DNA of 64,000 nt from Botryotinia globosa (taxonomy: Eukaryota > Ascomycota > Leotiomycetes > Helotiales > Sclerotiniaceae). Below are positions 11,106-21,039 of this stretch, in pieces. Within the stretch, counting starts at the first letter, position 1; each line of letters starts with the position of its first letter. A program made the translations under genes and the position numbers. The stretch covers positions 124,001 through 188,000 of the forward strand of contig RCSZ01000013.1 of the NCBI GenBank assembly GCA_014898425.1, in the 5' to 3' direction. The notes below the pieces were generated by a model. The model was not told the DNA's origin and made no database searches. It saw nothing but the letters and a program-made list of their open reading frames with translations.

Positions 11106-13731
11106 ATGGCTGGTAAGTAATAGTTACCTCTGCGCAGGTCAACCCACTTGCTTCGCGCAAGGAATTGGCAAAATGCTTCCCCTCCAATACTATCACACGA
11201 GGAAATAACTAACAGGGATTCTACAGACGTTAGGAAGTCGTCGCGAGCGACAAAAGGACAACACCCGAAAGCTCATGAGCTTGATCAACCTATCGAAACA
11301 AAAAAGAAAGGAAAGAAAGGTGGGAAAAAAACAGCGATTCAAGAAGAGGAGGTTGAGGTTATACGGTGTGTTTGTGGAGTTACTTCTACTACGGATGATG
11401 ATGAAGCTGCTTGGATCGCTTGCGATATTTGCGCCGTCTGGCAACATAATGTTTGCGTAGGTGTAAGTCCATATGAGGAAGACACACCAGAGAAATACAC
11501 TTGCGAACAATGTGCGCCAGAAGCCCACAAAGAACTCCTGGAAGGAATTGCTAGAGGTGAACAACCTTGGATCGCAAGGCAAGAGAAGCACGAAGAGGAA
11601 AAGGCAGAGCAAGAGAGACAAGATGCTGAGGAGGTGGCAAGGAAGAAGGGCAAGAAAGGCAAGAAGAGAACAAGCGACCAAAAGCGCGATGTAACTCCTG
11701 CGAATGGAAAGATACAGTCCCCCTCGGTTCCAGCCAAGAAGGAAACACAGAAGGATTCGCCCGCCAAGGCATCCAGTCAAAAGCGCAAGACGAGAGATGA
11801 ATCCCAAGATAAAGAAGCTATCAAAGTAAGTTATTGGGTTCACTGCAGAATAAATCATGCTAACAGTGTTTTAGGAATCTTCGACTAAAGTCCGCAAGAC
11901 GTTGTCCCGTCCTACACCTAGAGCTTCTCCGCCATCGGACTTGCCTAGCAAAATCTCTGAACTCGAAGCAGAGCAACAAGGCCAGGTTACTTTGATTAAG
12001 AAGGGTTTACTTCAAGCCATTCCACATGCTATTGAGGAGCGTTATTATACCTTACGAGCTGATGATACCGCTGATGCAAAAGCCGAACGGCTTGCCATTC
12101 AAATCGAAGCAGCTGTTCGTAGTACACACCCCAACAAGTCAGCCTCCATCAAACAGATCCGCTCGATATTCCTCAACTTAAAACAGAATCAAGAATTATG
12201 TAATGGTTTGTTGTCGCAATCATTATCACCTCAGGCCTTGGCGGTTATGACAACAGATGATATGGCAAGTAAAGAGTTGAAACGTGAAACAGCACTCATG
12301 AAAGCAAGAGCCGATAAACAGTCTATTATGATCACAGATGATGGTCCACGGATTCGAAGAACTCACAAAGGTGAGGAAATAATCGAAGAAGACACCAACC
12401 CTAATGAATATCCTGATATTCCAATGTCTGCAGCACGTCGACGGGAAATGTTGGATCCGAATGCTGGTATGGGTGATAGATCTAGGTCTCACTCGCCCGA
12501 AAACGAGGTTGAAGTACCAGAAATTCCTGAAGACTATCCATCACATGACAAAGTCCGCACTTTGTCAACTCCCAAAACACCTTTGAATATCGATACCAAG
12601 CAGCCGGCTCTGAGAAAGGGCTCAACGCAAAGTTCCGCAACAGGAACTTTTGACATTGGCAAAGTCTTTTCGAGTGTTCAATCGCCTCATCCTTCCACCA
12701 ACAAACAACGTAATGCCGATCATTATAGAAGGGCATCGAACGCACCGCCTTTGAATGGACCTGGAGATGATCCTGATGTTGACAAAATGCTTCAAGATGA
12801 TAATGAATCCCCGCCATACTCTCCAGTTGAAGACCCCTCAGATCCAGACATTGTTTGGAAAGGTACAATGAGCATGGATTCGGTAGCAAAATTTTCAGCA
12901 TATGCTAAACAAGTTGCTGGTCCAGATTTGAGTCGCAATCGTATGCAAACTCCATGGTCTGAACTTCTTCATAAAGATTTAAAGGTTCATGGTAGAATTG
13001 ATGCAGACAAAGCCAACGAATATTTATGTGGTCTTCGATATAGTCCACCATCTGATGTAATTGTCATCAACATAACACCAACTTCTGGATCATCGGATTT
13101 TCTTGACTTGTATAATTACTTTCATGACAAGAAACGTTATGGAGTACTTACTAACAAAGGGCCGGGAAATGTACGAGATACATATTTAGTTCCAGTCCCT
13201 CCTGGACCTGGCAATATCCCAGACTTTGTCGTCAATCTTGCAGAACACAATCTACCAGAAGATAGACCAGAGCCTTCAATACTAGTGACCTTGGTTGTAC
13301 GTAATGGATGGGAACAACCTTCACGGATCCAATCATTTGATGGTGCAACGGATCCCCACAGCCCTCTTAACGCAGGTGGTATTGCTCAACGCCAAATGTC
13401 AATCAGTCACTCGGGTCCAGGTATGTCTCCTAGTCCTGTTACTCCTCAGGGTTCTTTCCAGCCCTCTTTTGTTGGAAAACCTGAGGAAAGACATCAACAA
13501 CAGAACTTAGAAGAGCAAAGACGAATTGCTCAAGCGGAAGGTGAAGCTGTTGCGTTGAGAATACTAGGCGACTACGCAAGGGCTCCGACAGTTGGTTTCT
13601 TAATGCCACAGGCTTATCAAATGAGGGATCTGGAATGGCAGGCTATTAGAAGTATTTTGGAAAGAGACGAGAAGGCGCAGAATGATTTAAAACATCTAAG
13701 TGAGGTTCTGGCGAGGACGGGTCCGGCGTAA
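11106..13731 (+). CDS. BYE1: BYE1-like transcription elongation regulator (PHD, TFIIS-central, SPOC)
   Basis: The model is join(11106..11112, 11227..11825, 11875..13731), 820 residues. The first exon is only 7 bases (ATGGCTG) before a perfect GTAAGT. An ACTAAC branch site near 11208 and the CTACAG acceptor at 11226 restore the frame to MADVRKSSRATKGQ. The PHD finger spans residues 50-98 (CVCG...ACDICAVWQHNVC...CEQC). A TFIIS central domain follows (about 230-365) and then a SPOC domain (about 525-690). This architecture is that of BYE1, which binds RNA polymerase II through its TFIIS-like domain and methylated histone H3 through the PHD finger in yeast. Here the function is inferred from the architecture. 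The choice of the first acceptor is the least certain part. Confidence 0.92.
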
Positions 13732-14459
13732 TCACATTACGATGACGAGGACATGGAAACTGATGTACTGGATCGAAATGTGGGGAATAGAAAGGATGAT
13801 AGTTAGGTAGTGGGGTGGATGGGTTTAACTGGCGTTCTTGGCGATATAACCCTAACTATAACAATCATGGGAGTTTTCTATCTCCATCTTCTTTTACATG
13901 TATATTTCGCTTTACGTTCATTCCCTTTCCCTTTCAATTCTTGGCTAAAACATACAACTACGTATGGTAGATTGGAATGCAATGACGAGATTTTTTTTTC
14001 AGAACATACTATGTGCACTCACTTCGCTCGTATTGTGATTTGGCTTGGCGACAGTCGTGCTTGCAGATGATAATATTATGATACCGAATTGATGTGATGT
14101 AATCTCGTTTCCCCTTTCTTTCTCTGTGTTCATGGCATGAAGCGAGGAGATAAAATGAAATTGTATCGTTTAGGATAGCTTTTGAGAAGAATCACAAGCA
14201 AAATTAGGATTTCAATCCTATCAAAGCACGCATCTAGTATAATTTGATTTTCGTTCCCGACAAAAGGACTACCAAGTCGCGTCCCTCTTTTGGTCGTTAT
14301 GTGTACAGGTGTGCAATGATATCCTATCTTATGAGATCTGTACTAGGGGAGAATATATATATATACATATGTGATATATTATATATAGATTCTTATTAAC
14401 TACTTTCGATTCTCTTACTCTACCCTTTTAATTTCTCTGGTCAGGGGGTATACATATCA
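13732..14459. other. BYE1 3' flank
   Basis: This is ordinary-composition sequence between the BYE1 stop and the start of the AT-rich block. It has a short AT dinucleotide run near 14355. No gene was seen. Confidence 0.5.
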
Positions 14460-15830
14460 AGTAAGTTTTTGGTTATGTATTTATTTAATCATTTATTCTT
14501 CTATATCATATTCTATTTTGTATAAAAACTTATTTAACAAAACTTTTATATAAATATTTATTTATCAAAATTTCAAATCAATAGTCTCAATATTATTTAA
14601 ACTATATAAATAATAGCATCCACCTTTATATTTATCTTTTCAAATCAAATTTAATATCAAAATTAATCCAGGCTATTTTTGTTGAAACACGTGACTGAGA
14701 ACGTGTCACGTTCTCCCCCACTTATACACGAAGTGTATATGTAGGATAGAACGCGTATAGCTTAGCAATGCTCCCTTTATATAAAGGGGTAGATATGAAT
14801 TATAATACTATTAAACCCAATACATCCCCTTACTAAGTCAATCCAAGAATTTTATTACCCTGTGATAGCAGAATCCGTAGTCGATGAAACTATTACTTTA
14901 TTAATTATAATAAAATTTTAGATACTCAATTATATATTGAAAAAATCGTGTGTTTGAACGAATTAATATAATTAATTTGAAAATCTATATTATATAAAGT
15001 TTATTAGAATTTTTCAATTTTGAATTTGAAAAGTTAATTCCAAGTTTTAATTTTAGATGGAGATTTAAAGCTTCAAAATATCGATTTTCAATTTGTATAG
15101 GAATGACATACAGATTCAAATTTTTATATTATATTTAATAATTTCTAATAATAATTATTAAAAGAAAACTATTTATTTTTTGGAAAATTTGAAATTTAAA
15201 TTTATATAGAAATTTAAAAAAAACAAAAAAACAAAAAATATAAAAATATAAAAATATAAAAATATAAAAATATAATTGAAATAAATACAAGGATTACTAT
15301 AATTTAAAAAGAATTTTTCAAATATTGAATCATAAAGATTTTTTAATTTAGTTTAAAAAATTTAAAAAGATTATTTTATAAATTTATAATAAAATATTGA
15401 TTTCTTTTTCAATTTCTTTAAAAAAAAAGTTATTATAGATTTTATAAAATTTTAAATTTATGCGTGATCTCTCTACAAATTAAAAATCGATATTTTGAAG
15501 TTTTAGAAATCGATTTATATAAATTCAAGAAAAAAAAAATTATAATAAATTTGAAATAATTTGAATTAAATAAATGTAAATTTTTGTTAAATTATATTCT
15601 ATATTGATAGAGATATTAATAAACTAAAAGAGTGATTTTTAATATAAAAGGGTGATCCGAAAGAGGGCGTATCCGATTTAAAGTATTTATATTAAATCGT
15701 AATTTCAGATAAAAATTCTATTTATTCTTAGAGAGTGTTTCGAAATTTGAATCGTCACCATGATAAATATTTCAACATATTATAAAGCCATTATCCGCTA
15801 TCTTGACATTCCATTATAACTCTGACACTC
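14460..15830. repeat. AT-rich RIP-like repeat block 1
   Basis: About 1.37 kb of strongly A+T-rich sequence with no open frame. It starts abruptly after the BYE1 flank. It holds an LTR-like segment (14680 to about 14870), a short 8-base tandem repeat (TATAAAAA, about 15238-15274) and an inverted pair around CTTCAAAATATCGATTTT (near 15071 and near 15485). The composition and the loss of every frame suggest a RIP-damaged transposon remnant. The family is not identifiable beyond the LTR-like part. Confidence 0.7.
14680..14870 (+). mobile_element. LTR-like repeat copy A
   Basis: The segment begins TGTTGAAACACGTGACTGAG and runs through CTTATACACGAAGTGTATAT and CTCCCTTTATATAAAGGGG to ACTAAGTCAATCC. 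A degraded copy in the same orientation occurs at about 37425-37605. The TG start, a TATA-like centre and the recurrence in AT-rich blocks suggest an LTR, perhaps of a copia-type element. No internal coding region was recognised and the 3' end is approximate. Confidence 0.5.
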
Positions 15831-16185
15831 CTTGATAATCTCAAATCATCACGATAGAATACTCATTCCTCCCCCCATCTCTTCTCTTCCATCTAGCAAT
15901 AAATCTAAAAATGACAGCTCAAATTTCCCCTGTATGAAACGATCCTCTTGGAAATGTACTCGTGCCGTACCATGGCGCAGTTGGATAGACTTATCTCTGT
16001 GCATGACAGCTATAATCATATTCCGATTCCTCCGCTCTTTAATTCCACCCTCAATGAATCGCAAGAATCTCATGCTGCAACGGCTGTACCAATCTTTCCC
16101 AACGCTTCGCTTCAAGATATCTTTTTTCTCATGTTTCTGACTCCTCAGAGGAGGATTCTTTAGAGAAATTCACTTTCAAATCCTT
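15831..16185. other. Short intergenic stretch, possible coding remnant
   Basis: This lies between the AT-rich block and the dead HET gene. A plus-strand frame from about 15911 reads MTAQISPV, then a stop and NDPLGNVLV. A second frame is open from 15948 to 16163. It may be a gene fragment, but I recognise no family. Confidence 0.25.
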
Positions 16186-18737
16186 CTATTCCGGTTCCCA
16201 TCCTTCCAGGTCATACCCTAACACTTCGTACCCTTCATCATACTCACCTTCATCGTATTCCCTTTCATCATGCAAATCCTCACTCGGAATTCCCAGTCCC
16301 AGTTTCCACCATTTTTTCATCTCCTCCTCCACCTCTTGGCATTTTTTCTCGATCCAATTTTCTTCTTTGCTCATAATCCAGTATTCTTTTTTATCTTCCA
16401 ATTGACGATGCTTCGATTCATCATCAAAAACACACTCCCCCAAAAACCTAACATGTTTAACCACCCCCCTGTCCATCGCTATCCCAACCACATCTGTTCT
16501 CAAAAGCATCACATTCTGATCATGATACACCCTAGCATCAGACAGATAATGATGTTCCATCTCATGCATCTCATGCATCTCTTGAAGCACATTCCCAACA
16601 ACCATTTCCATATTTCTCTTCAAGTTCTCTTTCAACTCCTTCTCCCTCTCCCTTTTCCCATCGTCGTTCACCTCGCTCTCAAGTTTCGCCAATACTCGTG
16701 CTGCTCTCGCTAATGAGTTGCTTATAGTTTTGTAAGCACTTTCTCCCATGAAACCCATGTTTCCGTTTGTCTCCGATATCTTTTTGTTCCAAGCAATTCG
16801 TCCATCATCTCTACACTCTACGTATCGCTCCATAACCTGCCTTTTCATCTTCCTAAAAAATGCTTCAAACGTTCTATCCATCTCCGCTCTACCACCATTT
16901 TCCTCTCCGGTTTCCTTCATCTCAATCCGCCCAGCGCCCTCTTCATCGTCATAACCCCGGAAGACATAACACGGCCCCTCGTTTTCCCCATCAAACCTCC
17001 AAACCTCATCTCCTGCTTCCACTCGCACACTCACCAGTGCAATTTTCCCATTTCCCAAAACCGCAAGTTTCTTGCCCCTTTAAAAATTTCCACTGATATC
17101 CGTCATGGCCATTAATATGTATATCCACAGTTCTTGCGGGTGGTTGTGATACTTCAACACCTCCAAATAATTTTTCAGTGGCTCTAGATTTGCGGGATCC
17201 GCGGTTGCGGAAATCGAATAAATTATTTCGTGAAATCTGAAGTTGGCCTCTGAACGCCGGTGGTCAAAGAGTTTTTCCAGATGGTCTGGGATAAAATTAT
17301 AGGGTGAAGTCTCCGAGGTATTGAACCACGCACAGAAATGTTCACAAACGAGACGAACGAACATTTTCCGATCATCAAAATACTCGTTCTCTCGAGAACC
17401 TTCCATTGCACTCAATTTTTTGATTTTGTGACACAAAGCGAAAACATCCTCCCTCCTCGGAATCTCATTTTTGACCATTTCCACACAATTTACCCTTGTT
17501 CCAATACAACCCAATACAGCCTTTTCCCCCAAAACGATATGTATATCCCTTATACCATGAATCTCGCTAATTGTCTTCCCTTTTTGCAAACGCCACTTCG
17601 GTTCCATGGAAACTTTATTCGAGGTCCAATCCGGCACCCAAGTCGGCAGATCCCATTTCCTCTCTTCAAAGTCTACGTCTTCCACACGCGACAGGAATTC
17701 AAACTAAGCTTTCGATTTAAAAAATACAATGCCAAATCCGTATAAACCTCCGCTCTGGTTTTGCGATAATCAATTTCGATAAATTTTTCGATTTTCGGGT
17801 CCTTGCTTTTTGTGTGGTTTGCAAACATGGCGAGATGCCCATACAACATATCTCTTGGATCGGAGACGCCATACCCACGACACGAGTGAAGAATCTTAAG
17901 CAGATAATGGCATGGATCGGAGCTCTCCGAAGTCCTCGATACAAAACTTTCGCGTAACGTGCACATCTCGTCTAGAACATCGTAGTTTGGAGACTTGGCC
18001 CATGCAGAGTCATGTTTAGAATTGGATTCAAAAATGAGACTTGTGAAGTTTTTCCATTTGAGACGATTAGTTCCCACTTGTACCCAAGGATCACAAGAAA
18101 GAACTAGTTCTTGAAGAATCCAGATTCTTCTGAACCATGGCATATCTAATATGTGACGAACTAGGTCATGGACTATCGACTCTATTTCTTCTTTCGATTC
18201 TAGATCAAACGTGTCGGTATCGTGCGACGCTCGAACATTAGATAAAATTCCAGATTTAATTTGCTTCGTCAATGACGATGATATTGGACGAAGCAATGAT
18301 CTAAACATTTTATCGGTTTCTGAGGTCGTTTCTCCAAGGAATATGATAGTGTGACTTGCAACTTCATAAATCACACTCATTAAACCAACTTGTCGATTCT
18401 TTTCTTCGAAGTCAGATTGATTGATACAAATTCCATCTGCCCACATCATTACATCTTTTTGGTTATCTCATAAATGTCGCAAAGCCGAGTCAAGACTTGC
18501 GGTAACAAGTAGTGGTTTCTCATCAACTAATATTGTCCTCCTGTTATTTGCGTCTCCCCAGACATAAGAAAGTGCTCAATAATTATCTATGAGAGGTTGG
18601 TTGTCATGAAATAGAGTGGAATGGATTTAGCTGCATGATAAAGGTGATTTGATGGATAAGGCAGGATGAATGACGATGATGCGAAATGCATCAGGTTTGA
18701 GAAGAGGAGTGTATTGATATTGTTGAATATCCTCCAT
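16186..18737 (-). pseudogene. Broken heterokaryon-incompatibility (HET-domain) gene
   Basis: Reading the minus strand from ATG 18737 gives a HET-domain protein of about 850 codons with several breaks. HET landmarks are ALSYVWGD (about 18575-18552), MWADGICINQ, MPWFRRIWILQELVLS, DPRDMLYGHLA and LPTWVPDWT. Breaks are a TAA at 18629-18627, a TGA at 18578-18576 just before ALSYVWGD, a TGA at 18470-18468, a frameshift near 17700-17706 and a TAA at 17082-17080. Frames either side of each stop join in the same register. Intact proteins of this family trigger cell death on non-self fusion. The stops would fit C-to-T changes (CGA or CAA origins), but that is inference. An ATG at 18449 could still start a shortened HET product of 258 codons up to the frameshift. 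Confidence 0.85.
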
Positions 18738-19028
18738 TTTCGGAGATACTGGTGCCAAGTTGGGTTCTTTGGCGATCAGAATTTCTTGAATCTGAGATTT
18801 ATTTCTAGAATAATCTTCTTTATGTCCTTCAGGTTTGACACGTGGTGTCGTAGGAGGAGATATGCACGTAAGATAAATGTGGAGATATTAGTGAGGTGAG
18901 AATCGTGAGATAGGTTGATCGAAATCGTACATAATCATGGATAAAAGCAATTTACTGACAAAGTCATTCAGACCAATCGTCGATAGAGCATCTGGGAGTT
19001 AGACCCATTTTCAAAAAATACTTCAGCC
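18738..19028. other. Upstream flank of the HET pseudogene
   Basis: No gene or repeat was seen in this 291-base stretch. It would have carried the HET promoter. Confidence 0.4.
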
Positions 19029-20164
19029 TCAACTAGAGGAGATCATATCATTCACTGAATGTATGTAAAGGGAGATTACGAAAGCTTGCCCGATAATTTC
19101 AGAGGTGGTGGGCCCATCCATCGCCAGTGCTTTATTTTGTCGATTCCAGCGAACAGAAAATTCTGAAAACTGATTCCAGGTACCTGATATCATTGGAACG
19201 CCGAGTCGCAATGAGGGGTGCTTTTTTATCATTACCTTCATTCGCCATTTTAATGTCCTGTTCCCAACTGACTCATCTTTAAGTGAGTTTCATTTCCCTT
19301 TGAACTTTTTAAGTCCGATCTTAATATCTTCTTGTTCTCAAAGGTATTCGTCGGTTTCTTACATTCAGAACCGCTTTTAGACATAAACCAACAATATTCG
19401 CAACCATTCGTTTGTGGCTCAACGGTGATCTGACTTCCTTTAGGCAAAGCCTTTGCGATGCCATCAAGCCATAAATACAAACACAATCCTGAAACTCTCG
19501 CTACCTCCTCATCCTTGATGGTGTTCTTCTTGCGGTTCGGCGACACATAAACTTCTACCACTACCCGCTTCGAGTAGTCTGACTGTTCTCGAGCGAGTTT
19601 GAGTTGCTTGAGTACAGATATCCAGACATATATCTGAGTAAAAACAAGTTGTTTGACTCGATGGACAGAGGCATCACCTCATGCATTTTTCAAACCAGAT
19701 GGAATTGAGATATTCCTCAAGTTCTCGATCTAAAACTTTCTATAAACAACATTGAGTCAACCCGTATTGATTCTCTGGTTATGCAAGAAAACTTCCATGC
19801 TGCTGAACACAATTGCTAGAAGCCACTTCAAGTTCATTTCCTTGTGTGAAGGGTCTGGCTTAAGCATAGCTATTGCTCTTTTTTCATCATCTTCAGCTTC
19901 ATAAACATCGACTTCGAGTCTATCAATTGAAGATGACACGATTCAGGATTCAGAATCACTAATGATAAACTTATCATAGTTTGCGAGTTTTTGTGATGCA
20001 ACTTGACTTGGAGTACGTGCGGAGCAAAGAAACAGATTCACGGTACGGTATTGCTGTTGAAGTAATGATTGATTGAATAAATTTCTGGATTTTTTATCAA
20101 ATAGATTGATAATCAGATTGTTGATGCTACTAGCATTGGATTTTAAAGGGTGTAGAGATTGCAA
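19029..20164 (-). pseudogene. Degenerate coding region of unknown family
   Basis: The minus strand carries long protein-like frames without a complete model. The frame from 20164 reads to a TGA at 19945-19943 and continues in the same register as DRLEVDVYEAEDDEKRAIA to 19757. A second block (about 19641-19250) reads KRVVVEVYVSPNRKKNTIKD and ends at a stop. A third (19241-19029) includes KALAMDGPTTSEIIGQAFV. The first block has no ATG at its head. A candidate acceptor (TTTTTACTCAG) precedes the second block. I read it as a decayed or wrongly joined multi-exon gene; no domain is recognised. It could also be two unrelated small genes, one starting at ATG 19248. Confidence 0.3.
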
Positions 20165-20950
20165 GTTGTGGGATGTAGTGGGATGTTAATATTTCCGAGC
20201 TTGTGTTCAAGCTGATCACATGATTATGATTCTGTAAAATTTGATATACCGCTTTGGCAGAAAATGTGGCAGTGGCAGTGGCTGTGTTGTGGCAGTTAGC
20301 CCTGGAGATGCTTAGGTAAGTTGAAATTGGGTACTTTGTGAAATTATCAGATCAGATAGAACTAATTGACTCTTCGCCTCAATTAGATATTGACATTTTC
20401 TTTCATGAATAGAATGCCTAGTCTGCCACCACGGCAGTGGCCCCCGGAGGGCCAGCGGAGCGTCATATCGATTGAATTGTATGATTCAATATACGAAGAT
20501 AGCCTTATGGCTTTAAACCTAGTGATATTGCTTCTTTGCTTCTTTGAAGAGTTTAAACTCTTCAATATACGATTGAATTATACGATGCAACAAATGGGAG
20601 CAAGCCCCCAAACCCCCATAGCTCGCTGCGCTCGAAGATTTAGCTTTTGGGGCATAAGGTTATTTGAAATTCGGACTATTGAGGATCTCCATCGTCCGTC
20701 CATACGAGCTACGACTCCACGAGATATTCTCATTAGCTTCGTCATTAGACATTCGGTACTCTACGGAGTATTCGCTTCGTCATTCTTCACTTCCAATAGA
20801 GTGGATGTTTCCCCAATGTTTCATAATTAGTGTATGCTTTTGATAGGTAGATCAATGCAAGCTGACACGCAATCATTCTGAACTAACTACTGTGCTATAT
20901 AAAGACGTAAAGAAGTTGAGTGTTTGTGTGTGTATGTGATATATATCGTA
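20165..20950. other. Intergenic with GC-rich patches
   Basis: A plus-strand frame is open at 20390-20830 but has no protein-like character. Two patches stand out by base content: CCCCCGGAGGGCC near 20440 and GCTCGCTGCGCTCG near 20623. See the matching finding. Confidence 0.35.
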
Positions 20951-20955
20951 TTGCA

Positions 20956-21039
20956 AGGTAGGTAGGTAGGTAGGTAGGTAGGTAGGTAGGTAGGTAGGTA
21001 GGTAGGTAGAGGTAGATAGGTAGGTAGGTAGGTAGGTAA
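20956..21039 (+). repeat. GGTA tetranucleotide microsatellite
   Basis: About 20 units of GGTA, with one interruption near 21009 (GAGGTAGATA). It is non-coding. Confidence 0.95.

Noticed and set aside
11193..11858. 221-codon minus-strand ORF opposite BYE1
   Set aside because: It is antisense to the PHD-bearing exon; its hydrophobic content mirrors the Lys/Glu codons of BYE1.
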